Positions 26,257 through 34,110 of a stretch of DNA of 64,000 nucleotides are shown here, piece by piece. The number at the start of each line of letters is the position of its first letter. The stretch's first letter is position 1. The position numbers and the translations under genes were made by a program. The stretch is taken from contig NZ_PGFF01000001.1 in NCBI RefSeq assembly GCF_002797715.1, positions 186,001-250,000 of the forward strand, given 5' to 3'. This stretch comes from Diaminobutyricimonas aerilata. GTDB taxonomy: Bacteria; Actinomycetota; Actinomycetes; Actinomycetales; Microbacteriaceae. The notes below the pieces were generated by a model. The model saw nothing but the letters and a program-made list of their open reading frames with translations. It made no database searches and was not told the DNA's origin.

Positions 26257-26648
26257 TGCCGGTCTACCGCCCGGGGCAGTGGCACTCGCCCGAGAACAAG
26301 CCGGAGTGGAGCGACATCGCCGCGATCGGCCGGTTCTCCGTGCCGGTGGACGGTGGACGTTTCGAACGGCACTTCCACGACGACCACGAGGTGTGGTTCA
26401 TCTCGGGCGGCAAGGCGAAGGTGTTCAGCGACGGCGAGGAGCATTACGTTCAGGCGGGGGACTTCGTGCTCACCCGAGCGGGCGACGTGCACGACGTGCT
26501 CGAGGTGTACGAGACGCTCACCGGGTTCTTCCTCGAGACGGGGATGCCCGCCGGCGGGCGCACCGGCCACCTGCACGAGACCGAGGCGGATGCCGCGGGG
26601 CACGACGTGCCGGCGGCGCCGTTGCCCGCGGACTTCCCCACCCGCTGA
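26256..26648 (+). CDS. Second cupin-domain protein
   Basis: This 130-residue cupin begins with GTG sharing the final G of the previous TAG. The metal site reads HFHDDHEVWF (His39, His41, Glu45) and the second motif contains His79 (AGDVHDVLE). It is a divergent relative of the cupin before it, not a recent duplicate. A heterodimer or two consecutive steps on the same compound are both possible. Confidence 0.85.
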   Translation: MPVYRPGQWHSPENKPEWSDIAAIGRFSVPVDGGRFERHFHDDHEVWFISGGKAKVFSDGEEHYVQAGDFVLTRAGDVHDVLEVYETLTGFFLETGMPAGGRTGHLHETEADAAGHDVPAAPLPADFPTR

Positions 26649-26697
26649 ATCCCGCCCTGCCTGCTGCAACCCGCATCCGCACCGTCGAGAGGACCCC

Positions 26698-27546
26698 ATG
26701 CGCATCGCCGTCACCGGAAGCTCCGGCAAGCTCGGACGGGCGACCGTCGACCGGTTGCGAGCCGAGGGGCACGAGGTGCTCGGGCTCGACCTCGCCGGGT
26801 CGGCCGGGGTGGGCTTCACGCGCGTCGACCTCACCGACTACGGGCAGACGCTCGACGCGCTCCTCGGCGTGACCGCACGTCACCGCGGACTCGACGCGCT
26901 CGTGCATCTCGCGGCCATCCCGGTGAACGGCTTGGTTCCGGATGCCACGACCTTCCACTCGAACATGGCCGTCTCGTTCAACGTCTTCTTCGCGGCGCAT
27001 CGGGCGGGCATCCGCACGATCGTCTACGCGTCGAGCATCACCGCGGCCGGGTTCCCGTTCGAGGACGCCCCGCCCTACCTGCCCGTCGACGAGCAGTACA
27101 CGGCGGCGAACAACACCTACGCGCTCGTGAAGGTGATGGAGGCGGCGATGGCCGGGCAGCTGGTGCGCTGGGCGCCGGAGGCGTCGTTCACCGCCTTGCG
27201 CTTCACCAACATCGTCGCGGCGGGGGACTACGGCACCTTCGCCCGCGCGGCAGATCCGACCTATCGGCGCGACCTGATCGGCTCGTACGTCGACGCCCGC
27301 GACGGGGCGCTCGCCGTGTCGCTCGCGCTGCGGCACGCACGGCCCGGACACGAGGTGTTCAACATCGCCGCCCCCGATTCCGGCAACGCCGTGCCGAGCG
27401 CGGAGCTCGCCGCGGCGTGGTTCCCGGGCACGCCGGTGCGCGAGCCGCTCGGCGAGTACGAGTCGCTCTTCTCCACCCGGAAGGCGCAAGAGGTGCTCGG
27501 GTTCCGTGCCGAGCACCTGTGGCGCGCCGAATACGTGCCCGAGTGA
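26698..27546 (+). CDS. NAD(P)-dependent extended-SDR dehydrogenase/epimerase
   Basis: This 282-residue protein has a TGSSGKLG nucleotide-binding motif (6-13), VHLAAIP, a Ser-containing YASSITAAG strand and the catalytic pair Tyr141/Lys145 in YALVK. It belongs to the extended SDR group that includes UDP-sugar epimerases and uronate or sugar dehydrogenases. GAGAGGA precedes ATG 26698. It closes the UPF0261 operon and presumably oxidises or epimerises a sugar-derived intermediate; the substrate is unknown. The 65-bp repeat array follows. Confidence 0.88.
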   Translation: MRIAVTGSSGKLGRATVDRLRAEGHEVLGLDLAGSAGVGFTRVDLTDYGQTLDALLGVTARHRGLDALVHLAAIPVNGLVPDATTFHSNMAVSFNVFFAAHRAGIRTIVYASSITAAGFPFEDAPPYLPVDEQYTAANNTYALVKVMEAAMAGQLVRWAPEASFTALRFTNIVAAGDYGTFARAADPTYRRDLIGSYVDARDGALAVSLALRHARPGHEVFNIAAPDSGNAVPSAELAAAWFPGTPVREPLGEYESLFSTRKAQEVLGFRAEHLWRAEYVPE

Positions 27547-27553
27547 CACGCGC

Positions 27554-27788
27554 GTTCCCTGAGCGTCGTTCCCTGAGCTTGTCGAAGGGAACCGTCGTAC
27601 GACCCGCTTCGACGGGCTCAGCGAGCGTGATCGTTCCTTGAGCTTGTCGAAGGGAACCGTCGTACGACCCGCTTCGACAGGCTCGGCGAGCGTGATCGTT
27701 CCCTGAGCTTGTCGAAGGGAACCGTCGTACGACCCGCTTCGACGGGCTCAGCGGGCGTGTCCGTTCCCTGAGCCTGTCGAAGGGAACT
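27554..27788. repeat. 65-bp tandem repeat array of the CTGAGCYTGTCGAAG family
   Basis: Full units begin at 27568, 27633 and 27698, with a partial unit at 27763 and a broken one at 27554. The period is exactly 65 bp. Each unit carries CCCTGAGCTTGTCGAAGGG, the palindrome GTCGTACGAC and the inverted CTTCGACGGGCTCAG, so each can fold into a hairpin. The array fills most of the 269-bp stretch 27547-27815 between two plus-strand genes. No gene is seen in it. Confidence 0.85.
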
Positions 27789-27815
27789 CGCCGGAACACC
27801 GGCGAGAATGGGGGC

Positions 27816-28262
27816 ATGCCGCTGACCGGAGACTACGAACCCAGCACCGCCGAGTGGGCCCGCACCCAGGCCGAGAAGTACGAGAGCACGAACGGTGAGG
27901 AGGGCGGCGACCTCTACGGGCGCCCCGTCATCGTGCTCACGAGCGTGGGCGCCAAATCGGGCAAGCTGCGTAAGACCGCCCTCATGCGCGTCGAGCACGA
28001 GGGCGAGTACGCCGTCGTCGCCTCGCTCGGCGGTGCCCCGAAGAACCCCGTCTGGTACTACAACCTCGTCAAGCACCCGCACGTCGAGCTGCAGGATCGC
28101 GCGGTCAAGCGCGACTACGTCGCCCGCGAGGTCTTCGGTGAGGAGCGCCAGGTCTGGTGGGAGCGCGCGGTCGCGGCCTACCCGCCCTACGCCGACTACC
28201 AGGTGAAGACGGAGCGCACCATCCCGCTGTTCGTGCTCACCCCGATGGACGACGCCAGCTGA
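27816..28262 (+). CDS. Deazaflavin (F420)-dependent nitroreductase-family protein (Ddn-like)
   Basis: This 148-residue split-barrel protein matches the Ddn family. It has [20 protein letters not shown] followed by [28 protein letters not shown], the typical F420-contact region. Family members reduce quinones, aflatoxins or nitro compounds with F420H2. The 148-residue length is standard. It stands alone between the repeat array and a convergent terminator. Confidence 0.88.
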   Translation: MPLTGDYEPSTAEWARTQAEKYESTNGEEGGDLYGRPVIVLTSVGAKSGKLRKTALMRVEHEGEYAVVASLGGAPKNPVWYYNLVKHPHVELQDRAVKRDYVAREVFGEERQVWWERAVAAYPPYADYQVKTERTIPLFVLTPMDDAS

Positions 28263-28280
28263 TCCTCTCCGCAACACAGC

Positions 28281-28316
28281 GATGCCGGCCCGCCGCGGAA
28301 GCGACGGACCGGCATC
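28281..28316. terminator. Bidirectional hairpin between convergent genes
   Basis: GATGCCGG and its inverse CCGGCATC enclose further paired bases (about 14 of 16 positions). The hairpin lies between the end of the Ddn-like gene and the convergent DUF3618 gene. There is no clear T-run. Confidence 0.6.
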
Positions 28317-28328
28317 CGGTGCGGCAGA

Positions 28329-28919
28329 TCAGCTGCTGAAGTTCTGCCGTGCCTCCTGGGCCTGGTCCTTCACGTCGCCGGCGGCCGACCCGGCCTCCGA
28401 CTTCACGTTGTCGGCGGCGTCGGTCGCGGTCTCCTTCACGGCCTGCGCAGCCTCCTGCGCCGGCTCCTTGAGGTTCTCGCCGACCTGCTTGGCGACATCC
28501 GTCACCTCGTGCACGAGCGGCTGCGCCGCCTCCTTCACGGATGCGCCGAGCTGCTTCTCCTTCTCGCTCGCGGGGAGCAGCGAGGCGACGAGCCAGCCGA
28601 CGCCGAAGGCGATGAGGCCCACGGCGAGCGGATTGCCCTTCGCCTGCGCGACGGCCGAGCTCGCGGCACCCGAGACGCGGTCGCCCACGCCCGAGACACC
28701 GCCGGAGGCGCTGCTGCCGGCCGACGACACCTTGTCTTTCGCGTCTCCGGCGACGCCCATGACGCGGTCCCTGACCGAGCCGACGGCGTCACGCACCTTG
28801 TCGGTCTGACGGCCGACGATCTTCGACGGGGTCACCTTGTCGGCGAGGGCGTCGACGTCCGACCCGAGCTCCGCCCGGGTCGCCTCGATGTCTGCGCGGA
28901 TCTGATCCGGGTTGCTCAT
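28329..28919 (-). CDS. DUF3618-domain membrane-associated protein
   Basis: This 196-residue protein begins with the DUF3618 signature (MSNPDQIRADIEATRAELGSD reduced here to its IRADIEATRAELG core, then DVDALADKV). It has one hydrophobic segment (LAVGLIAFGVGWLVASLL, about 98-115) and a long Ala/Lys/Glu amphipathic C-terminus resembling LEA-type helices. Function is unknown; family members accompany Holin-X proteins in actinobacterial envelopes. Its ATG overlaps the stop of the upstream gene (ATGA). Confidence 0.88.
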   Translation of the reverse strand: MSNPDQIRADIEATRAELGSDVDALADKVTPSKIVGRQTDKVRDAVGSVRDRVMGVAGDAKDKVSSAGSSASGGVSGVGDRVSGAASSAVAQAKGNPLAVGLIAFGVGWLVASLLPASEKEKQLGASVKEAAQPLVHEVTDVAKQVGENLKEPAQEAAQAVKETATDAADNVKSEAGSAAGDVKDQAQEARQNFSS

Positions 28920-29332
28920 CGGTTCTCCTCATTCCTTTTCAGCGTTTCGGGGATCTTCTTGATCGATTCGGCGGTGCGCGGGGCACCCTTGACCTGCTTC
29001 ATCTCCTTGCGCCCCATCGAGAACAGGATGAGGGCGATGACGCCCCAGATCAGGGCCACGACGACCGCCGACCATCCGTTGTCGATGAGGTGTCCGAGGC
29101 CCCACCAGAGGGCCACGGAGAGGAAGAGCACGGCCATGAGGGCCGCATAGCCGGCGCCGCTGATCAGCCCGGCGCCCTTGCCCGCCTTCTTCGCCGAGTC
29201 GGTGAGCTCGGCCTTGGCGAGCTCCACCTCCTGGCGGATGAGAGTCGAGAGGTCGCGGGTGACCTCGCTGAACAGCTGGCCCAGCGAGGCGTTCGCCGCG
29301 TGTTCCTCCGACGGCGTTCTCGCGTCGGTCAT
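28916..29332 (-). CDS. Actinobacterial Holin-X (phage-holin-like) membrane protein
   Basis: This 138-residue protein has the family segment LGQLFSEVTRDLSTLIRQEVELAKAEL followed by two membrane helices (about 62-84 and 89-110) and a basic C-terminus. Despite the name, these proteins are chromosomal envelope proteins and no phage gene is nearby. Overlaps of 4 nt at both ends couple it with DUF3618 and the long amphipathic protein. Confidence 0.88.
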   Translation of the reverse strand: MTDARTPSEEHAANASLGQLFSEVTRDLSTLIRQEVELAKAELTDSAKKAGKGAGLISGAGYAALMAVLFLSVALWWGLGHLIDNGWSAVVVALIWGVIALILFSMGRKEMKQVKGAPRTAESIKKIPETLKRNEENR

Positions 29333-30225
29333 GGTCGGACGTCCTCGGCTCCGCCGCCGACGGACGGCGACGGGTCACCGTTGCCGGCGTTCCACTCGGA
29401 GGTGTTCGCGTCGTCATCCGACTCGTCACCGGCGGCGGAGAACTGCGATGCGGTCGCGCCGTAGAGCGGCGTCTCGGCGCCCGCGGAGGCGGGGCGCTCG
29501 TCGACGAACTCGTCGTCGATCGGCGTGGTCGCCGTGGCGGGCGCGGCGTACGCGGCGCCCGCTGCGCCGAGTCCGCCGCCGACGCCGGCACCCAGGGCGC
29601 CGTCGTTGCCGGCGGTGTAGGTACTGCCGCCCGCGTACGAGTCGGCCGTCGTTCCCGTGAGGTCCGTCGTCGGCGTCGTGTCGGCGGCCGTCGAGGATCC
29701 CGTGGACCCGCTCGAGCTGCTCGACCCGCCCGCGAGGGAGCGAGTCAGGCGACCGGCGAGGATGCCCGCGATCGCCGCGCCGGCGATGAACACGCCCGGC
29801 TTGCGGCGGGCGAAGTCCTGCACCTCCTGCAGCAGCGAACCGGGGTCGCGCTGGTCGAGCCAGCCCGCCACGTCACCGGCGCGTGTGGCCGCCTGGCGCA
29901 CGAGGTCGGAGGCCATCCCGCCCTCTGAGCTCTGCGCCATGTTGTTGAGCTCGTCGCTGAGCGACCGGAGTCCACCGGCGACCCGCTGCTGCTGCTGACC
30001 CGCCTGATCGGTGAGTTCGGTGCGGGCCTGGTGGAGCAGGTCCTTCGCCTGGTACTTGGCTTCTGAGGCGACGTTGCCGACCTCGTCCTTGGCGACTCCT
30101 GCGACTCGCTGGCCGGCCGATGCCGCCTCCGAGCCGAGGTTCGACGCCTGCTCTTTGGCGTCCTGAAGCTTTCCGCTGCCCGAGCCGCCGTCGTCCGGGG
30201 TCGCGGGGGTGTTCGTATACGTCAT
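29329..30225 (-). CDS. Amphipathic low-complexity protein with conserved acidic tail
   Basis: This 298-residue protein was not assigned to a named family. Residues 1-145 are amphipathic helices rich in Ala, Gln, Lys and Asp. A short hydrophobic GVFIAGAAIAGILAGRL segment follows, then a Ser/Thr/Gly/Ala-rich linker (170-250) and an acidic end containing PSPSVGGGAEDVRP. The same tail ends a 70-residue protein at 33154-33366. ATG 30225 is the only start that avoids a long frame through an upstream hairpin. It opens the three-gene operon with Holin-X and DUF3618, and a role in envelope stress is likely but unproven. Confidence 0.8.
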   Translation of the reverse strand: MTYTNTPATPDDGGSGSGKLQDAKEQASNLGSEAASAGQRVAGVAKDEVGNVASEAKYQAKDLLHQARTELTDQAGQQQQRVAGGLRSLSDELNNMAQSSEGGMASDLVRQAATRAGDVAGWLDQRDPGSLLQEVQDFARRKPGVFIAGAAIAGILAGRLTRSLAGGSSSSSGSTGSSTAADTTPTTDLTGTTADSYAGGSTYTAGNDGALGAGVGGGLGAAGAAYAAPATATTPIDDEFVDERPASAGAETPLYGATASQFSAAGDESDDDANTSEWNAGNGDPSPSVGGGAEDVRP

Positions 30226-30568
30226 GTCCCATCCCTTTCGCGTGCGTAGCCGGTGACCGTGCCGCACGCCGGCACGCGGAGTCACCGTCCGTGCCAGCAG
30301 TTTGTGCGGGCGTTCCGAGCGCGAGAAGATCTGGGCCGGATGTGTGGGCCAGTGTTCAGAAGCCTTTACGTCGGCGCTCAGGGGGCGTATACCGGGTGAT
30401 GCGCGTGCGCTCTCAGGAAGTGCTGCGTGACTTCTCAGGGGCGTGACGACCGCCTGGCGGCGCGTGCATCGACGCCCGTGCCCGGGCGGTCGCGGTGCCG
30501 GATTGCAGCGTCGTTGCAAGCGCCATACTCGCCCCCTGGCGAACCGCGCCGGTGGCGAGAGTGGAACC
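30226..30568. other. 343-bp divergent intergenic region with a nested hairpin
   Basis: CGGTGAC/GTCACCG (30251-30257, 30281-30287) encloses CGTGCCG/CGGCACG (30258-30264, 30270-30276), a 14-bp stem with a 4-nt bulge 26 bp before the minus-strand start. It would lie in the leader of the envelope operon. The rest holds presumed promoters for both sides; no gene is seen. Confidence 0.45.
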
Positions 30569-32422
30569 ATGAGAACCCACGCACACCGCACTCCGCTGCT
30601 CGCCGCAGCGACGGCGCTCGCGCTGATGGGCGGACTCGCCGTCGCGGCAGCCCCCGCGGCGTTCGCCGACGAGGTCTCGTCGAGCGGGTCCACTTCCGTC
30701 GAGACCCCCGCCGAAGCCGCACCGCCCGCCGCTGAACCGGCGCCTGAGCCGACGAGCGAACCGGCCGTGGAGCCCGCCTCCGAGGCGCCCGCCCCGCCCG
30801 CACCGGAAGCGATCACCGCTCCCGCCCCGACACCGGCCGCGGAGCCCGTGCCCGAACCGTCCGCCGAGCCGGTCTCCGACGTCCCCGCCGCGGCAGTTCC
30901 GCAGGCGCTCGCAGAGCCCACCGAAGACCCGAACCCGCCCAAGGTGATCAACACCGTCCCCGCTCCCGGAGCGGTCTACAACGCGGGAACGAAGGTGACC
31001 GTCGCCTTCGAGTGCGTCGACCCCGACGACCCGATCGTCTATTGCGGCACCCACTTGCACGAGCTGGGCGATGAGGTCACGCTCGAGCCCGGCTCGTACC
31101 ACTGGCGGTTCTACGCGAACAACGCGCGCAAGCAGACCATCACCGACGTGCACTTCAGGGTGTTGCCCTACGACACGACGCCGCCGGTCGTCACGATCGA
31201 CGCTCCGGCCGTACCGGCGTCCGGCTGGTACAGGTCGGAGACCGACGTCGTCTTCACGGCAGCCGACTCCAGCGAGGTCTCCTACGTTCTGATCGAGCTC
31301 GCCGACGGCACCACCCGGAATTCGGTCGGACCTGTGCTGGAACACCACTTCCGCGAGGGCATCACGGTCGCGAACGTCTGGGCAGCCGATCACTACAACA
31401 ACAAGAGCGCCCCGATCCCGATCGTGGTCAAGGTCGACTCGACGGCCCCGACCATCTCAGTGCAGACTCCGGCCGGTCCGTTCGAGGTGGGTGACGACGT
31501 CGACCTCGACTTCTCCTGCGCCGACGCCGCCTCCGGCGTGGACGAGTGCTCCGCCGGCTCCGCGACCGGGGACAAGCTGGACACGCGAGCGCCCGGCGAC
31601 TACGCAATCGACATCAGGGCCGAAGACAGGGCCGGCCACCTCGCGACCAGCACCTTCACCTATACGGTGCTCGCCCCGGACACCGAAGCGCCTCGTGTGA
31701 TGCTCGACATGCCCGCGCCGAACGCGCGTGGCTGGTACACCCACCCGGTCGACGCGCTGCTCTGGGCGGATGACGCGGAGGGCCGGGGAGTGAAGTCCCT
31801 CGACTGGAAGGTGACCGGGCCCGAGCCGAGTTCCGGCTCGTCGGAGCTCGAGCAGGCGCTGCGTTTCGCGGCCGACGGCGTGCACACCATCACGGCGTCC
31901 GCCTCGGATTCCGTGGGCAACGACAGCGGGCCGAGCGAGTTCATCCTCCGGGTCGACTCCACGGCTCCGATGATCGACGACAACACGAAGCTGACCTTCG
32001 TGCAAGGTGCCGTCGCCGACTTCTCGTCGCTGTGCACCGACGCCACCTCCGGCGTCGCGGAATGCGGTGAACCGCCCGTGCTCGCGGCCGCAGTGTGGCC
32101 GACGGACACGCTCGGGGAGCACACGGTGACGATCGGTGCGGTCGATCACGCGGGCAACATCGCGACGGCCGAGGTCACCTACGAGGTGATCGCCGCTCCC
32201 GCCGTCGAGCCGGACCCGACTGAGCCCGATCCGGCCACCGGGCAGCCCGGGACCGAGCATCCGGTGACCGAGCAGCCGACCGGGGCGCACCCGCAGTCCA
32301 CGCGCACCTCTCAGCTCGCCTCCACGGGAGCTTCGGCGCCGATCGCCGCGGTGCTGTGGGCCGGGTTGCTCCTGTTGCTCGGTGCTGCCGGTGTCATCGT
32401 GATGCGACGTACGACCGCCTGA
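30569..32422 (+). CDS. Sortase-anchored Ig-like cell-surface protein (LASTG)
   Basis: This 617-residue protein has a signal peptide (1-34, cleavage near AAFADE) and a Pro/Ala/Glu-rich spacer (about 40-120). At least two Ig-like repeats follow, both with a GWY motif (ASGWYRSETD and ARGWYTHPVD), and more beta-rich segments with paired Cys. The C-terminus has LASTG (583-587), a hydrophobic segment and RR, a sorting signal of the LAxTG type used by class E sortases. It is probably linked to the wall as an adhesin or stalk protein. A strong terminator follows. No sortase gene is in view. Confidence 0.88.
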   Translation: MRTHAHRTPLLAAATALALMGGLAVAAAPAAFADEVSSSGSTSVETPAEAAPPAAEPAPEPTSEPAVEPASEAPAPPAPEAITAPAPTPAAEPVPEPSAEPVSDVPAAAVPQALAEPTEDPNPPKVINTVPAPGAVYNAGTKVTVAFECVDPDDPIVYCGTHLHELGDEVTLEPGSYHWRFYANNARKQTITDVHFRVLPYDTTPPVVTIDAPAVPASGWYRSETDVVFTAADSSEVSYVLIELADGTTRNSVGPVLEHHFREGITVANVWAADHYNNKSAPIPIVVKVDSTAPTISVQTPAGPFEVGDDVDLDFSCADAASGVDECSAGSATGDKLDTRAPGDYAIDIRAEDRAGHLATSTFTYTVLAPDTEAPRVMLDMPAPNARGWYTHPVDALLWADDAEGRGVKSLDWKVTGPEPSSGSSELEQALRFAADGVHTITASASDSVGNDSGPSEFILRVDSTAPMIDDNTKLTFVQGAVADFSSLCTDATSGVAECGEPPVLAAAVWPTDTLGEHTVTIGAVDHAGNIATAEVTYEVIAAPAVEPDPTEPDPATGQPGTEHPVTEQPTGAHPQSTRTSQLASTGASAPIAAVLWAGLLLLLGAAGVIVMRRTTA

Positions 32423-32436
32423 ACCGGGTACTCGCA

Positions 32437-32468
32437 ACGGAAGCCCCCGCCTCGGCGGGGGCTTCCGT
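32437..32468 (+). terminator. Rho-independent-like hairpin after the surface protein
   Basis: ACGGAAGCCCCCGCC (32437-32451) pairs perfectly with GGCGGGGGCTTCCGT (32454-32468). The 15-bp GC-rich stem begins 14 nt after the stop. There is no long T-run, which is usual in high-GC actinobacteria. Confidence 0.8.
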
Positions 32469-32596
32469 CGTGCCGCGACGGCGAGGGGGAAGAGGTGCCG
32501 CGCGGTGCCGACGGGAGGGGGCGAAGGTCCGTAGACGCCCCTCGAACGGGGGACGACAATGAGCGCACCCGCCCCCAACCCGCGAAAGGAAGAACC

Positions 32597-33091
32597 ATGC
32601 GCTCCCCCCGCACGGCCGTACTCGCCGCAGTGATCGGCATCGCCGCCGCACTCGGCACCGCAACACCCGCACTCGCGGCGCCGTCGGCACCCGCGACGTC
32701 CGCCCCGGCCACATCCAGAGCCGAGGTGATCGACGTCGCCACCCGCACCGGCAGCACGACGGCGACCATCCTCGTTCGCTATACCTGCACCGGCTCGGCC
32801 GAGCAGGTGCACACCTGGGTCTCCGTCAAGCAGGCGAAGAGCCTCACCTCCGACAAGCGCCTCATGGAAGAGGGAACCGGCTACGGCGGTGTGGCCGCGG
32901 CGTGGAGTCAGAGCCACGGCGGCTCCCCGATCTGCGACGGCAAGCAGCACTACTCGCTGTTCAGCGTCGACCAGGAAGAGGCCGGCTACGGCACGCTCAA
33001 GCGCGGCATGGCCTACATCCAGTTCTGTCTCTTCGACGCCTACAACACGCAGATCCCGGTGAGCGACATGGAGTTCGGCTACCTGCTCTGA
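32597..33091 (+). CDS. Secreted small protein of unknown function
   Basis: This 164-residue protein has a signal peptide (1-28, ending ATPALAAP), an Ala/Pro/Thr linker and a compact domain with three Cys (YTCTG, SPICDG, QFCLFD). I do not recognise the family. The domain is beta-rich by eye, with a conserved-looking HTWVSVKQAK. GAAAGGAAGAACC lies in front of ATG 32597. It is flanked by terminators, so it is a single transcription unit. Confidence 0.8.
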   Translation: MRSPRTAVLAAVIGIAAALGTATPALAAPSAPATSAPATSRAEVIDVATRTGSTTATILVRYTCTGSAEQVHTWVSVKQAKSLTSDKRLMEEGTGYGGVAAAWSQSHGGSPICDGKQHYSLFSVDQEEAGYGTLKRGMAYIQFCLFDAYNTQIPVSDMEFGYLL

Positions 33092-33104
33092 ACCCGATGA
33101 AGAA

Positions 33105-33137
33105 GAAGGACCCGCGGGCGTCGCCCGCGGGTCCTTC
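33105..33137 (+). terminator. Strong hairpin terminator between convergent genes
   Basis: GAAGGACCCGCGGGC (33105-33119) pairs exactly with GCCCGCGGGTCCTTC (33123-33137) around a 3-nt loop. It lies 13 nt after the secreted-protein stop and 16 nt from the end of the opposing small gene. Confidence 0.85.
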
Positions 33138-33153
33138 GACGTCCATCCCCGGA

Positions 33154-33366
33154 TCAGGCGTCGGGACGCACGTCCTGTGCGCCGCCGCCGACCGAGGGGG
33201 AGGGGCGGCCGGCACCCGGTTCCCACGACGACTCGTCGCCCACCGGGTCATCCGTGTCCGACGGGGTGAGCTCGGCGTCGAGCTCGTCGGATGTGGTGGT
33301 CGCGTCGTCGGCTCGATGTGCGCCGGTCGAGGCGTGCTCGTCTCGGTTCGTGTTCGGATCGGTCAT
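33154..33366 (-). CDS. Small acidic protein with PSPSVGGGAQDVRP tail
   Basis: This 70-residue protein is rich in Asp, Glu, Thr and Ser and looks disordered. It ends PSPSVGGGAQDVRPDA, nearly the same as the end of the 298-residue protein at 29329-30225 (PSPSVGGGAEDVRP). ATG 33366 is preceded by GAGAGGAAC. I recognise no family; the shared tail suggests a common partner or targeting signal. Confidence 0.7.
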   Translation of the reverse strand: MTDPNTNRDEHASTGAHRADDATTTSDELDAELTPSDTDDPVGDESSWEPGAGRPSPSVGGGAQDVRPDA

Positions 33367-33469
33367 CGCGGTTCCTCTCGCATCGCGGCGGGCCGTGCCG
33401 CTTCCGGCACCGACGACCACCGTCGTCGTCAGTCTCGTCCGCCGGCCGCGCCCGGGGAAGGGGCCGTCG

Positions 33470-34054
33470 TCATCCGGAGGGGTTGCGCAGGTCCAGGCGC
33501 ATGATCACGCGGGGGAAGCCGTCCAGTACCGACTCCGTGTCGGCCGCCTTCGTGAACCCGGCGCGTTCGAACAGCCGTCGCGTGCCGACGTACGCCATCG
33601 TCAGGTCGACCTTCTCGCCGTGGTTGTCGACCGGATATCCCTCTACAGCGGGCGCGCCGTGGTCGCGGGCGAACCGGACCGCCCCGGCGAGCAGCTCGTG
33701 CGAGATGCCCGTGCCGCGGTGCCCAGGGCGCACACGGATGCACCAGATCGACCACACGTCGAGGTCGTCGACGTGCGGGATCTTCCGATTCCGGGCGAAA
33801 CTCGTGTCGGCGCGCGGGTGCACCGCCGCCCACCCCACCACGGCGTCTCCGTCGTACGCGAGGACCCCGGGCGGCGGGTCCTCCCGGACGAGCTGCTCGA
33901 CGAGAGCGCCGCGTTCCGGTCCGTGCAGCGCCAGATTCTGCTTCGACGGGAGCCGGTAGCTCAGGCACCAGCACACGTTCGCGTCGGGTCGCTTCGGACC
34001 GACCATGGTCTTCACGTCGTCGAACGACGTCGCCGGACGCACCTCGATCGCCAT
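33470..34054 (-). CDS. GNAT-family N-acetyltransferase
   Basis: This 194-residue protein has the acetyl-CoA-binding motif VRPGHRGTGISHELL and flanking beta strands (VVGWAAVHP, SIWCIRV), standard for GNAT enzymes. The N-terminal VCWCLSYRLPSKQN segment occurs in a group of uncharacterised actinobacterial members. The substrate is unknown. It ends about 100 bp from the acidic small gene and is divergent from the Imm-5-like gene. Confidence 0.87.
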   Translation of the reverse strand: MAIEVRPATSFDDVKTMVGPKRPDANVCWCLSYRLPSKQNLALHGPERGALVEQLVREDPPPGVLAYDGDAVVGWAAVHPRADTSFARNRKIPHVDDLDVWSIWCIRVRPGHRGTGISHELLAGAVRFARDHGAPAVEGYPVDNHGEKVDLTMAYVGTRRLFERAGFTKAADTESVLDGFPRVIMRLDLRNPSG

Positions 34055-34110
34055 GCCGACACCCTGCCACCCGGATCCGACCCGGGCAACGGGCGTGGAA
34101 GGGTTGTGGC

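Noticed and set aside
27554-27788. CRISPR array
   Set aside because: The repeat unit is contiguous with no variable spacers, and no cas genes are near.
28916-29332. Prophage remnant because of a holin-like protein
   Set aside because: Holin-X proteins are chromosomal in actinobacteria; no endolysin, capsid or integrase is present.
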